Assembly: GCF_009730915.1 (NCBI RefSeq)
Contig: NC_052477.1
Location: 24,384,578-24,448,577 of the forward strand
DNA from: Dioscorea cayenensis subsp. rotundata
Taxonomy: Eukaryota; Streptophyta; Magnoliopsida; Dioscoreales; Dioscoreaceae
DNA length: 64,000 nucleotides
Direction: 5' to 3'
Positions 1 to 11,222 of the stretch are shown here, piece by piece (the stretch's first letter is position 1; each line of letters opens with the position of its first letter). The position numbers were made by a program, and so were the translations under genes. The notes below the pieces were generated by a model that saw only the letters and a program-made list of their open reading frames with translations, had not been told where the DNA came from and searched no databases.

Positions 1-374
1 AAAACCATGTTGAAAATTATGTTTTTTTTATGTCACATCGTGATTTTCTAAAAAAGTTGATGATTTTATCCTTACCAAAAAAGGTAAAGTTAATGCCATC
101 AACGTTTTGATTCTTTTTTGTTAAAGCAGAAAAACCACATATTATAAAAACAAAAAAAATTTCTCCATTTCTATTTTGCAAATTTGTGAAACCACAAAGT
201 TTTTTTTATTTTTTTGAAATTTTTTCAATTATATAAAAAAATCACATATAAAACAATTTTCTTAAAAGCAACAAAGCATGGTGCTCATTAATAGTTCATA
301 ACCATATGATTTTCTTTGCTTTCTATTCTAATATTATTCTGTGAGTTATTTTTATCCATTAAATCTGCTATCAA
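1..374. repeat. Duplicated flank segment, copy A (left part)
   Basis: AT-rich noncoding DNA that aligns base for base over long stretches with 44986-45860. Shared landmarks include the opening CATGTTGAAAAT block, a phrase with CATGGTG followed by CATAACCAT, and CTGTGAGTTATTTTTATCCATT just before the CACTA end. The alignment resumes at 19481, on the other side of the CACTA block. No gene is visible here. The related copies near CNL sequences (31.5 kb, 33.7 kb) suggest it is a repeated 3' flank of a resistance-gene locus; that part is inference. Confidence 0.7.
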
Positions 375-469
375 CACTACACTATGTTTTTAGTTTTAGA
401 AACACATATTTAGAGGGGTTTTAAAAAACCCCCTCAAAAAAAGTGTAAATTTATTTTTATACTCATCTA

Positions 470-659
470 TTGAGTCTCGTGCTCTTCGGCAACCGATCTC
501 TTGCTCTCACCTTGGGTTTTGGCGGAGAGATCCATAGGTTAGCTCCGGCGATGATCTCCAATCTTGTGAGAACCCTCTCCAAACCTCCGACTGGGTTCCG
601 CCGAGGCCTCAACACCCTTGTCAGCTCACACAGCGCCAAATGGATGCAGGTCCTCTGTT
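470..659 (+). other. Possible captured first exon, unknown gene
   Basis: This is the only stretch between the CACTA left end and 2.5 kb with exon-like composition: GC rises sharply and the frame stays open. From an internal ATG near 551 it reads MISNLVRTLSKPP and ends in SAKWMQ before a GT that could be a splice donor. The basic, serine-rich start would suit an organelle-targeting peptide. I do not recognise the family. An alternative is the transcribed leader of the CACTA element itself. Confidence 0.3.
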
Positions 660-2592
660 CTCTTCTTCGATCCATGTTCAATCTGTTCTTTAACGTTGTT
701 GCTTTTGTTTCTGGTTTGATTTTGTTAGGGATTTCGTCATCATGTTTTTTTCCCCAGATTTTTAATGCATATATGCCATTATTAATTGAAATTGAACGAG
801 ATTTCTGTGATTACACATGATTAAGGACGGTTACTTTTAGGGTTTTGAAGTGTTTGGCTGTTGTAATTGTTGCAATTGATGAATGAGTATCTATTCTTTG
901 TGCTTCCCTTTGGCAATCAACTTATTTCTTCATTTTTTCCCACATTTTGTTTTCATCACGGTTATGCTGATCAACCTATGTAAATTAGCATCCAACCACA
1001 CAGTTTCCGCAAGTTGAGTGTGTCGTTAATTGATTGAAAATATAAAGGATATGTTTTTGCTATTCAAACTGTGGTGTGTGAGTATATATGGTGATGTCAG
1101 GATATGTTTGAAGACAATATGTGAAATTTACTTGGAATAATTTTTAAGCACATCAACAGATTGGAATTTGAAAGCTCTATTTTTTATATCTTAGCCAGAT
1201 GAGATATTGTTTATTATTGAGGCATGTCTATGTTGTTGGATCCTTCCTTCTCCTTGATATCTGATGTCTCCATTAGATAAACTACACAATCAAATGATGT
1301 TACTAACTACTAAGGCGGCAAAATTTTCTTTAATGGTTATGCCACCTATGCTTATGGATTTAGTATACCCAATCTTTTTTAACTAGTTCATACTAATTTG
1401 AAAGAACATATTTACATGCAAAAGCATCAAAATTATTTGTGGAATTGCTTATCTTTTGTAAGGATTTAGAATATATGCTTCATTGTATTTGCTTTAGTGA
1501 ATGGCAAGAGAGAAGTATCACATTAAGAAGTTCTGGTTTTCTTTGAACAATCTCCTTGAACTGATTGGTCTAATGGTAAATAAGAACCTAGATTGTTCAT
1601 CTTGAGTGGTTTGAAAGATGATGAGTTATTGAATTTGAGCTTGGATATATGAGCAAATTGGTATGTGATAGATGAGTTCCTAGATTATTTATTCTTAGTG
1701 GCTGAGAAAAGTTGAAGGATGCTTGATCTTGAGCACTTATGTCAGGAGATTATGGTGAGCCTGAAATCTTATTGGCTTTGTGGTTTGATCACCAACAATT
1801 AAATAAAAAGTGTTTCATAGGTTAAATTTGCAGATTCGCTGGTTTGGACATATCTATAGATATTCACTTATTTAATCAGTCTTGCTTTGTCAACAAGTAA
1901 ACAATTGAACACTTTTTATAAAAAGCTATTGACAGATAACAGTTAAATGCCTTGAATAAATAGTTTCACTGTTTCTGTTTTTGCTAATATCAGAGAATCA
2001 TCACAAACAAGAATGGATCACAAATTGTGGTTTTCAAAATCAAGCTAACAATGAATAGACTATAGGCCCTGGAAGCATTTTCTTCAAAAGACTAAAGCCA
2101 ATCAAAGAATCAAGAGTGGAAATGAAACTCAAAAATGTAATTTATCAACTCCATCTAAAGTTGGAAAAATAACATTAAGATGCAGAATACGGAGATGGGT
2201 TCATTAAGATGCAGAATACAGATCAAATGATTTTCTTAAAATAATCATCTAAAGGTTTTGTGATGCCTCATTTCTTGTGTGTGTGTGTTTCTTTAAGTTG
2301 TTGAACGAGATCTGTTGTGAGCATACTTATTTATTTGTTGTATGGACATAGTGGAAGGAGTTAAGGATTGAATGCTAATTGCAGTTTCTACAAGTGATCC
2401 TACTTTTGGTTGATTGGCTTCATAGTTCTAATTGGCTTATTTTGTGCATTATGTCTGCTCTTTTCTCTTGCCTGACTGTAGTAGGATGGTTAAGCTAGTA
2501 TGTTCGTCTGCATATAATCAGCTGGTGATTTTGATTTTGTTTTTGGTTTACATATGATGGGCACTTTATCTAATTTATCCATACTGATGCAG
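660..2592. other. Noncoding AT-rich stretch inside the CACTA block
   Basis: Intron-like or intergenic AT-rich DNA with no supported gene, repeat array or RNA gene. It separates the possible exon at 470-659 from the one at 2593-2674. Confidence 0.5.
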
Positions 2593-2674
2593 GATCTTGT
2601 AACAGCAGTTATTGTGAACATCAAGGTGAATGCTCTAAATCAGCAGGCCAGTACCCCCTACAAAGTCAAATATG
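2593..2674 (+). other. Candidate internal exon, unknown gene
   Basis: A short open stretch reading DLVTAVIVNIKVNALNQQAS and onward is flanked by a pyrimidine-rich CAG acceptor and a GTACGT donor. It lies 207 bases upstream of the first recognisable ABCF exon, but does not match the part of ABCF proteins expected just before that exon. It may therefore come from another captured gene or be spurious. Confidence 0.25.
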
Positions 2675-2881
2675 GTACGTTTCCCATTGTTTTTGGAGTC
2701 TCTGTGGTCTTGGTTTCTGGCAACTGTGTTTTCTCTGCTATACATGATACGTTTCCATTGCCAGTGTCTTCTCTCTTTCTGCTTCACATACTTAGAATCT
2801 GTTAGCATTGACTGAATTCTATGGAGCATGATGCTGTGTTTTTTTGAGTTCCTTGATCATAACTTGAACATGTTCTTTCAG

Positions 2882-2914
2882 GCACAACTTGCTTTTTGGA
2901 ACTTCATGGTGAAG
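2882..2914 (+). pseudogene. ABCF (GCN-type) exon fragment, part before the Copia insertion
   Basis: Eleven codons read AQLAFWNFMVK, matching the segment after the ABC signature in the second nucleotide-binding domain of ABCF proteins (family pattern ARLAFxKFMV). A CAG acceptor precedes it. The exon stops at a lysine codon where the Copia LTR begins, and its continuation is found at 14284 beyond the 3' LTR. ABCF proteins are soluble ribosome-associated ATPases. With the signature motif and everything upstream missing, this is a captured gene piece. Confidence 0.75.
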
Positions 2915-3197
2915 GTTGAAGGGTGATTGCAAGCATGGTCAGCATGGGCATGCCGGCGGTTGATGCAGTCAAGCTGGTGAAGCATGGTGGAGGTTATGGA
3001 TCCGTTTCTCTTGGCGTCATGGTTGTTGTGTACTGTAGTAATGGTGTGTTAAGGTGAAATAGAGAGTATTTAATGCTTGATATCTCTTGGTTTGTACATG
3101 ACCAATGAGAAGTCATTTAGTAGCTCAGGAGTAGCCAATGGCATGGGTCAGCTTATCTCTGACCAATGGAATGTATGGGAGTGTACTGAAGCTTTTT
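2915..3197 (+). repeat. Copia 1 5' LTR, outer part
   Basis: Matches the 3' LTR at 13805-14087 almost base for base, differing by a T/C near 3077 and a small AG difference near 3132. It ends at the LINE's target duplication (3184-3197, TACTGAAGCTTTTT). Confidence 0.93.
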
Positions 3198-3347
3198 GAG
3201 GGAAAGAGCTCCATGAGCTAATTTATTAAAATAAAGAAAGAGATACAAAAATGTCAAGATACAAGCCAGGCCCAAGGGCCACAACAAACCAAAACACAGC
3301 AAAAACAAAAAGAAAGCACAAAAACAAAGACAGAGAGAAGAAACAAA

Positions 3348-6300
3348 TTACAAACTAACACCAAGACGAAGAAAAAGCTTCATCAACCAATATGGAAGAT
3401 CCCTGCCTTGATGAAAAAGGGTAAGAATATGAGAGTTAATACCAAGGAGGGCCAAACTAGAGGCAGCAGATAACCAGTTAGAAGGCGTGGTGAAGATGGC
3501 TGGTCGACCAAAGCAGATAAGGTAATCAGTGATATTGATAATAAGAGGATTGATTCTCCAGTCATGATGAGAGTAACCGGCTTTGATAGTAGAGTGGAGA
3601 TCATCGTTGGCCATAAAGATAGTTTTAATTTGATGATCCGACGCCTGAAGACTTCCAAGTGCTGCAATCAGAGCAAAAGCCTCAGCTTCAATTGGAGATT
3701 CAGCAGTGATGTTGCAAAGAACCAAACGACAAAGCAGCTGGGAATTGGCAGATATCAAATAGAACCCAGCACCGAAAGATCCGGTTTCACAGCTACCCTT
3801 AGAAGAGATGAAGAGAAAAGGGCTGTCAATATAAGTAAAATTATTAAGGATCATCTGATTACCAGAATGAGAGGGATAAGAGTAAGAGTATTCCCTAACG
3901 TGATTAATAGCCCGGATTGCGATGGAGATAAAGTCGGGAACTTCAGATTGGAAGATGAGATTGCATCTAGCTTTCCACAGGAGCCAAGCAGTAGCAACAA
4001 TAACCGATTGATCAAAGATATTTAAATCAGGATTGGAAGGGCAGAGCCAGTTTCCATTAGAGAAACCATCATGGAAAAGAATTTGCTTGCCAATGAAGTT
4101 GCTAATCAAGAGCCAAGTGGCTTGGGCTTTGGGACAAGAGTTGAAGAGATGCTCGGCAGTTTCAAAATCAAGATTACAAAACCTGCAAAGAGTCTGAGGA
4201 CCCAGATTCAATCTGTAATGGTAATCATATGTTTTAATCCCATTATGGAGGAGCATCCAGAAGAAATGTTTGGGTCGGGGAGCAATTTTAAGCCGCCATA
4301 AAAATCGCCAGCCAATCCAGGGATCAATATTATCAACCACCCCATTGAAATGGGTATAGACCATGGAGGTTAACCTGTGATTCTTGGATTTGGGATACCA
4401 AACCCACCAGTTACCATCACAATGGCTAGATTTGTCACAAGTGAGATAATCAAAGTTAAGAAAATCACCAAACATATCATGTAACAAGTTCAAATTCCAA
4501 GCATTATCAATGAGGAGATCAGAAATTCTTAACAAATCCAGATTGACATTCATATTGAGATAGGTGGGTTTGAAAGCCAGTGTAATTTCAAAATACCAAG
4601 GGTGAAACATAATATCAGTAAGGTTGGGATTAATGTGATACAGCCAGAGAAGAGGCTTAATGAGATTAGCATTATGACAGAGGCAACGGAAGAACCAAGA
4701 GCAATTGGATGGAATGGAATCAGTCCAAAAGTTAACAATACCATATTTGTTGATGAGAATGTCCACCCAAATGGCATCATGATGATTTAGATAACTAAGG
4801 ACATTCTTGGCCATAAGAGAAATTTTCGAAGCGCGCAAATTACGGATCGAGAGACCCCCCTCAGAGTGACCAAGAGTAATATCTGTCCAATTAACCGAGT
4901 TCATGCCTTTTCTATTGCCACCCTTAGACCAAAAAAACGCCGTAGCAGCTTTAGTAATGCCATCCAAAACTGAATCAGGAACAGGATACACAGACAAGTA
5001 ATACACCGGAATTGACATCAGGATTGAATTTATGAGAATAGTTTTACCAGCCATAGAAATTTTAGAATGGCTCCAGTTAGATAAAATTCTCTCAGTTTTG
5101 TCAAGCATCCTAGAAAAATTGGACAAGGCTAATCTTTTAGGAGAGATAGAGATACCAAGATAGGTAAAAGGGAAAGAACCAGTGGTAAAGCCTAAGATCC
5201 TACAGATGCTCAGACGAAGTCTGTGATTAAATCTAGAAGGGAAGTAAATATCAGACTTAGATTTATTAGCACGTTGACTAGTGAGTCGATCATAAATGGA
5301 AAAACACAAGTTAATATTACGAGCAGTCTTTCTAGTTGCATGAGTAACAAGAATTAAATCGTCCGCATACATAAGATGGTTGAAGTTTCTATTGAGATCA
5401 AGATTAAAGCCAGGGATCATGTTCTGTCTCAAAGAAAAATTCAACAAGGCTGTGAGATTTTGAGCAACTATGATGAAAAGATATGAAGATAAGGGATCCC
5501 CCTGACGGAGACCCCTAGAGGATTTAATCCAAGGAGAAGGTTGACGATTAATCAGAAAGGAGAAAGAAGCAGAAGAAATGCAGGCTTTAATCCAGGAGAT
5601 CCATCTACTAGGGAAGTTCATCCGGTAAAGGGTGGCAAGAATTGCATTCCAACTCAAGGTATCATAGGCTTTTTCAATATCTAATTTCACTAGCATCCTA
5701 GGGGGGTTCTTAGAATCACGATCCATAGAATGAACCACCTCTTGAAGAGCAATTATGTTATCAAAAGGGCTGCGATTGGAAACAAAACCACATCGCTCAC
5801 GGCCAATAATTTTAGGAAGCACATTCTTAATCCGGATGGCAAGGATTTTAGCAATAATTTTGTAGCATACATTACATAGTGAAATAGGTCTAAAATCAGT
5901 AACAGAATGGGGATTAGGTTTTTTAGGAACAAAGGTAATAAAAGTCTGGCCCCAAGAGTTCGGGATAACAGAGTTATTGAAAAAATAAGAAATAGCCTCA
6001 AAAAGAGAGTCACCTAAATCATTCCAGAAGAAGCAATAAAATTCAGAATTTAAACCATCAGGACCGGGGCTCTTACCAGAGGGGAGAGATTTGAGGGCAT
6101 AGAAAACTTCCTTTTTGGAGACCTCCGCAATCAAAGACTCACCATCATTTTGGGAGATAGTCGGAAGGTCATCGGGGAGAGCTTGAACTAAATCAGAGAC
6201 AGAGTTAGCTGAGGTATCAGACCAAAGGTTAGTAAAAAAATTACTGAAAACATGTTCAATGTCCTTGTGCTCAGTGTAACAAATCCCGTCCATATCAGAG

Positions 6301-6440
6301 ATAAAAGAGATGGTATTTTGATGATTACGACTACGGATAGAATTATGAAAAAAACTAGTGTTGAGATCACCGCATTGAACCCACATGTGGCGGGCTCTCT
6401 GAGCCCTATTTAGAAGAGTTCTGACGTTGAAGGGCAGCAA
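3348..6440 (-). CDS. LINE 1 ORF2, reverse transcriptase to RNase H part
   Basis: This reading frame of about 1030 codons is uninterrupted. It holds the LINE reverse transcriptase with the linker PSGKSPGPDG, the DFRPISLCNVCYK block, the RQGDPLSSYLF block and the catalytic YADD box (HLMYADDLIL). A zinc-binding RVT domain follows (CRFCNLDFETAEHLFNSC). The C-terminus is an RNase H-like domain with EAEAFALIAAL and NDDLHS, but the first catalytic Asp is not apparent. The enzyme copies LINE RNA at a nicked target site. The upstream endonuclease is in another frame because of a one-base insertion near 6412, so the complete ORF2 protein cannot be made. Its intactness argues that it is young. Confidence 0.92.
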   Translation of the reverse strand: MLPFNVRTLLNRAQRARHMWVQCGDLNTSFFHNSIRSRNHQNTISFISDMDGICYTEHKDIEHVFSNFFTNLWSDTSANSVSDLVQALPDDLPTISQNDGESLIAEVSKKEVFYALKSLPSGKSPGPDGLNSEFYCFFWNDLGDSLFEAISYFFNNSVIPNSWGQTFITFVPKKPNPHSVTDFRPISLCNVCYKIIAKILAIRIKNVLPKIIGRERCGFVSNRSPFDNIIALQEVVHSMDRDSKNPPRMLVKLDIEKAYDTLSWNAILATLYRMNFPSRWISWIKACISSASFSFLINRQPSPWIKSSRGLRQGDPLSSYLFIIVAQNLTALLNFSLRQNMIPGFNLDLNRNFNHLMYADDLILVTHATRKTARNINLCFSIYDRLTSQRANKSKSDIYFPSRFNHRLRLSICRILGFTTGSFPFTYLGISISPKRLALSNFSRMLDKTERILSNWSHSKISMAGKTILINSILMSIPVYYLSVYPVPDSVLDGITKAATAFFWSKGGNRKGMNSVNWTDITLGHSEGGLSIRNLRASKISLMAKNVLSYLNHHDAIWVDILINKYGIVNFWTDSIPSNCSWFFRCLCHNANLIKPLLWLYHINPNLTDIMFHPWYFEITLAFKPTYLNMNVNLDLLRISDLLIDNAWNLNLLHDMFGDFLNFDYLTCDKSSHCDGNWWVWYPKSKNHRLTSMVYTHFNGVVDNIDPWIGWRFLWRLKIAPRPKHFFWMLLHNGIKTYDYHYRLNLGPQTLCRFCNLDFETAEHLFNSCPKAQATWLLISNFIGKQILFHDGFSNGNWLCPSNPDLNIFDQSVIVATAWLLWKARCNLIFQSEVPDFISIAIRAINHVREYSYSYPSHSGNQMILNNFTYIDSPFLFISSKGSCETGSFGAGFYLISANSQLLCRLVLCNITAESPIEAEAFALIAALGSLQASDHQIKTIFMANDDLHSTIKAGYSHHDWRINPLIINITDYLICFGRPAIFTTPSNWLSAASSLALLGINSHILTLFHQGRDLPYWLMKLFLRLGVSL

Positions 6441-7512
6441 GTTTATTGTAAAGGGAAGAAAGGATGTTTACCAAGTTGTTGTCATTGCAGTGAATAGAAT
6501 CTAAGGCTTCAGCCTCCTGAATTTCCAACTCAACTCTGTTGATACTAGCCTCGATAGAGTTAAGGCCCCTGTGCTTCCAAGAAATAACATTAGACCGAAC
6601 ACGAGAAAGTAAATGCGCAAAAGCATGCATGGGGTTAGAATGAGGCGAAAAATAAAGAGCCTCTCTAACAGCGATATGACAACCAAAATAATCTAGCCAA
6701 TAATTATCAAACCTAAAAACTTTTTTTTTAAAGGGGAGACGAGGAATAAGGGTAAGAAGAAGAGGAGCGTGATCAGAATAAAGCCTCGAGAGATGCTTGA
6801 TATGGTAGGTACTTAGGAGGCTAGCGCCACAAGGATTGAGCAAGCAGCGGTCTAACCGGGCCCATTTCCTCGAAGCTCCCCTCTGATTGTTACACCAAGT
6901 GAACCTAGAACCATTAAAGTTAACATCCAGAAGATTATTAAGATTAATGAAATCAGAGAAAATTCGAGCTTTGCGACGATAATAACTGTGAGAACCGCCC
7001 TGAAACTCATTCAAATAAACAATCGTGTTAAAGTCACCAATGAGAATCCAAGGAATGTTCAAAGAAGCAATACCAGAGAGTTCAAGCCAAACAATGGATT
7101 GGTCTTGAATACGAGAAGGATTGTAAATAGTCGACAGAATCCAGGTCTCCAGCTTGGCATTAGTGACAACCAAATGCAGAACGTACCTAGATTTGATAAG
7201 AGGAGTGACTTTTCCCAAGTGCTTTTGCCAAGAAACAATAATACCTCCTGAGTAGCCATCGGCTTCGATGGCAACCCATGCCCAATCGTGGCCCAACTTG
7301 GAGCAGAAAATGTCTAGTCTACGATGATCGGCCCGAGTTTCTACCAAGCAGAAGATAAGAGGATTATGCTGCTTCATTAATAACTTGACACGAGCTGAGG
7401 TATCCCGCCCTGAGATTCCTCTACAGTTCCAACACACAAACTTAACTTTGTTCTCAATCATATCAAACATGTAAAGGAAAGGAGGACTGAGAAGAAATAG
7501 AGCAGCAAACAA
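6406..7512 (-). pseudogene. LINE 1 ORF2, apurinic-type endonuclease part
   Basis: The N-terminal half of ORF2 is an EEP-family endonuclease that nicks the target. The start is likely the Met before IENKVKFVCWNCRG. Visible motifs are WNCRGI, the catalytic-site VETRAD, IGDFN, and SDHAPLLL near the domain end. The frame ends with a stop just after QRQNSSK, where an extra A near 6412 throws it out of phase with the reverse transcriptase frame. The two frames overlap by a few dozen bases. Confidence 0.9.
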
Positions 7513-7558
7513 AGGAAAGATAAAGAAGAGAAAACTCCCTTGAGAGATGAACAGAACC

Positions 7559-9259
7559 CTAGATAGCCTCCGAACCCCGATCTAACCTCCCTTTCTTATG
7601 CGAAGAAGAGGAGGGATGTGGGTCACGTCGGACAAGAGACTCCTTGCGAAGTCCGGTCTGGTATTGATCTAAAGTCATCAAATCATCCGGCTCCTCCGGG
7701 TCACCGTAATCAGACATCACACTGTCTCCATCTTCCTCCTCTGACTCCTCGTCGTTGGATTCTCCCATCGAGTGATCAGAATTTCCAGACGGAGGAGACG
7801 GATTCAGAGCTTCAGAGACCTGTGCAACAATCAGAGAATGAGAAGAGATACTGGGATCAACACTAGGCCCATTATCCTGACTGTCAGAGATACGAAGAAT
7901 AGGACTAGGGGTCTTGTTTTGATAAAAAGGCAAAGACTTTTTCTTGGGACTCAGAGAATCATGGGAACTAGGGCCAGGGTCAGGTGTAGCTTTAAGAATG
8001 TTGTGCATAGGAACAAGAGTAGTCACATCAGCCGACGTCTCCACACTGATAGAAGTGGGAGGGGTCAGATCCGTGTCAGCATCCGCCCGAACGTGCAGAG
8101 GAAGAAATAGGTCCTCGAGAACGTCTCCCAAAATGACCACCCCTACCGCGGAAGGAGGAGGTGCCACGTGGAGGACGACCATCATCTGTCAGAGTCAGAG
8201 TATTGGGAGAGACGTTGGAAGGCACAGTGGGGCACGCATGCGCCGTACGTGAAGGTGGTGGTGTTGGTCTCCCAGCTCCACCACCGGCGCCACCGCGACC
8301 ACGACCGGCCCCTTCCGACGAGAAACAATCATCCATGGACCAAAGTTAGACTCATCATGGTCGGCACCGGCAATCTCAGAGGTGGGAAGAGGGCAGTCAG
8401 ACCTTGCCTCCAAGCCTTCCTTATGGGGATCCATTGCTGCCCTTACCTCTGACCCTCTCAGTTCACTAGGAACTTGAAAAGGGGGCTGCAAGGAGCGACT
8501 CTGGCCCCCAGAAGGCCGACGGCTGCAATGGTTCGACCCATGCCCAACCATTCCGCAAAGGTAGCAAAAAGTGGGAAGTTTTTCATACAGGACAACAACA
8601 AACACCCTATGAACATCGTCGCCAATCCAAAACCCTTGTTTGAGAGGTTTAGATAGGTCGATTTCCACACAAATGCGGGCGAATTTTGATCTGGAAAGAG
8701 ATGAAGTAAAATCATCAATCTTGAGAAGACGTCCAAGAGAGGTTGAGATGGACTCGAGAGACTCTCCATCCCAAAATTCAACTGGGAGATTATGCAACTG
8801 GACCCAAACTATAGCAGAGGAGAGTTTGGCAAAAGCTGGTTCCAAAAAGGGCTTCCAAGGAGCGAGTTGGAGCGTAGCTCCATTAACCGACCATGGGCCT
8901 TCAATCATGAGTTTCTGAGAAAGATCAAATGAGTCACATCTAAAGAGAAGGTAGCCATTTGGAAGATCCAAAATGAAGATTTCACCCAGATCACTCCAGC
9001 GAGTCTGAAGCACAGTTTTGATCTGCTCAAAGGGAGGAGGTTTTTCAAAAAATTTGCCAATTAACGAATGTTGAAAGCGAAGCCTAGCCCTTGCCATTGC
9101 ATCACCATCAAAGCGAATGAACTCAGAGGTGGAAGCCTTCAGCTTGCGTAACACTGGACCGTCAACAAGAGGAGAAGAGTTATCTGGGCGATTCTTGGCA
9201 GTGGCGGCAATGTCCGCCCAAGAGGGAGTGGATTGCGGGGAAAACCCCCCGCTTGCCAT
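7559..9259 (-). pseudogene. LINE 1 ORF1, nucleic-acid-binding protein (DUF4283 plus zinc knuckle)
   Basis: The protein starts MASGGFSPQS at 9259. It carries a DUF4283 region at roughly residues 50-190 (FEKPPPFEQIK, DLPNGYLLFRC, GPWSVNGATLQLAPWKP) and a CCHC knuckle, CYLCGMVGHGSNHC, near residue 240. Such proteins coat LINE RNA. The frame shifts near 8190, after which an acidic and proline-rich tail (EESEEEDGDS) continues to 7559. The tail stretch is GC-rich compared with its surroundings. ORF2 begins about 50 bases downstream. Confidence 0.85.
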
Positions 9260-9340
9260 GGCAAGGGGGGAAAGGAAGAGGAGAGACGGAGAAGTAGAGA
9301 AGGAGAGACTTTTTTCTTTGGTGGAGTTACTTTTTTCTTT

Positions 9341-9550
9341 TACTGAAGCTTTTTGGTTTGTTTTTCTTTTGACTATAAAGTATTAGCGAGTGCTCTGCAC
9401 TCATTGGTTGGCTTCATCTTTTGACTAGTCTTCCCATTTCCATTCTATTGTTTTTCCTCTCTTATCTAAAGGTGTGATCAAATCGGGCATTTTATCAAAC
9501 GCCTGCGACTGGTGGTTTGTGGACTTCCTCCGGCCATCGTTGACCCATCA
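9341..9550 (+). repeat. Copia 1 5' LTR, inner part (with the LINE target duplication)
   Basis: Continues the 5' LTR after the LINE and corresponds to 14073-14282 in the 3' LTR. It differs at the A/T in AGTATTAGCG and a C/A in CTTCATCTTTT. It ends CCCATCA at the primer site. Confidence 0.93.
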
Positions 9551-9553
9551 ATT

Positions 9554-9565
9554 TGGTATCAGAGC
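9554..9565 (+). other. Copia 1 primer-binding site
   Basis: TGGTATCAGAGC, complementary to the 3' end of plant initiator tRNA-Met, lies three bases after the 5' LTR. Confidence 0.95.
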
Positions 9566-9570
9566 CAGGC

Positions 9571-11208
9571 ATGACAACCAATGGTGCTCCAGTGACGACC
9601 AACACACCCCCAGCTATCCTCTCTCAGCCATCTGTTCCGGTGTTCACGGGACAAGAGTATGGCCGGTGGAGTCTTCGGATGAAGACGGTATTCCGTTCCC
9701 AGGAGCTATGGGATCTTGTGGAGGAAGGTGTAGGGGAGTCGAAGGATGAAGCGCAGCAGGGAAAAACAAGAAGCGCAATGCCAAGGCGTCGTGTTCGATC
9801 CAACAAGCCGTGGATCGGACCAAACTTGGACCACATTGCGAGAGGCCAAGACAGCGATAAAGCGTGAGAGGTTCTAAGGAAGCGATGTCAAGGCACATCC
9901 AAGGTTCTATCGATGAAGAATTCAAGCACTTCGACAAGAGTTTGAGACGCTACTGGATGGAGGATTCGGGAAGGAATCCGGAGTACATGTCGCGAGTGAT
10001 CACCATCGCTAACCGGATCGCGAGCCTCGGGCATAAATTTGGTGAGACGGATGTAGTATCTAAAGTCCTGAGAAGCCTGGCGCCAAAATTTGATTTCGTT
10101 GCTGTTGCAATCGAAGAGTCCAAGGAGCTGTCGAAGCTCACGCTTGATGATCTCAGTGGAACGTTGCTAGCTCATGAGGTGAGGGTAAATCGCACCTCAG
10201 CCAAGCTCGGTGACAAAGCTCTCTTTGTGAAGGGAGGCCCTTCAAACAATAATCACAATAAGGGGAGCAGCTCTGGAAACTCCTGGGGAGACGGGAGAGG
10301 CCGAGGAAGGGGCTACGTTCGCGGGAGAGGAAGAGGCCGAGGAGGTCGTGGACAAAGCTCAGTGAATAGAAGTCAAGTGCAGTGTTTCCATTGCAAAAAA
10401 TTCGGGCATATAAAAGCAAATTGTTGGGCAAAGGAGAAGCAGCTAGAGAAGGAAGCAAGCATGGTGGCTGAAGAGAAAGAGGTCAGCAATGTCTTTATGG
10501 CAAGCAGCTCTCCTGGATCAGCATCATCGTCCATATGGCTGATTGACAGCGGGTGCTCCAACCACATGACGGGAGATAGAGGCTTGTTTATCAGCTTGGA
10601 TGAGTCACAAAAGGTGAGTGTTCGACTTGGTGATGACAAAGAAATGCTGGTACAGGGAGTAGGCACAGTAAGCATCAAGGCTCAGTCGGGTGAGGAAAAT
10701 CAACTGCAAGGAGTGCAGTTTGTACCAGGTTTGGCCCACAACCTGTTAAGCGTAGGCCAATTGATCGCCAAAGGATATTCTGTTATATTTACAAATGATT
10801 GCTGCACCATTTCTGATAATCAGTCCAAGCACCATGTAATCACAATTCGAAAATCAAGGAACAACATGTTCCCTGTTGATGTGTCGAGCATAGGAAGATT
10901 GAATATTGCTGTTTTGAGGCAAGGTGATGGTGAACTTTGGCATCTCCGTCTTGGGCATGTGAATTATAGAAGTTTGAAGCTGATGGCACAGAGGAGAATG
11001 GTGTATGGGCTACCAAAACTGAATCTCAAGACGCAATGTGAAGATTGTGTTGTGTCAAAAAGCAGTAGCATCAGGGGAGTCAGAGCATCGTTTCCACACA
11101 TGGATCTCGGGACCCATGAGCGAGCCTTCATTGGGAGGTAACAAATATTTCTTCCTTCTTATTGATGACTTCAGCAGGTATTGCTGGGTGTATCTACTCA
11201 AAAGCAAA
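9571..11208 (+). pseudogene. Copia 1 gag, protease and first part of integrase
   Basis: The ATG at 9571 lies six bases after the primer-site region and begins MTTNGAPVTT. The gag N-terminus (FTGQEYGRWSLRMKTVFRSQ, a DUF4219/UBN2-type gag) is in one frame to about 9760. It is then disturbed, and the frame resumes near 9864 with UBN2-type sequence. An RG-rich linker precedes the knuckle CFHCKKFGHIKANC. The aspartic protease site is LIDSGCSNHMTG. The gag-pre-integrase region (LWHLRLGHVNYRSL, CEDCVVSK) follows. The integrase core starts with FLLIDDFSRYCWVYLL and is cut by the SINE. Confidence 0.88.
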
Positions 11209-11222
11209 GGTGAGGCCTTTCA

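Larger units (their letters stand above)
3198..9340 (-). mobile_element. LINE 1 (plant L1-type), about 6.1 kb, inserted in the Copia 5' LTR
   Basis: A 14 bp target duplication, TACTGAAGCTTTTT, lies at 3184-3197 and 9341-9354. The uninterrupted 3' LTR of the same Copia carries this sequence once, proving the insertion. Read on the minus strand the element has a short purine-rich 5' leader, ORF1 (DUF4283 plus zinc knuckle) and ORF2 (endonuclease, reverse transcriptase, RNase H). The 3' end lies at 3198 beside the T run of the duplication and has no long separate tail. It is essentially full length, disabled only by small frameshifts. Confidence 0.93.

Noticed and set aside
7618..8452. Plus-strand open frames of 60-112 codons within LINE 1 ORF1
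   Set aside because: Antisense shadows of the GC-rich ORF1 tail.
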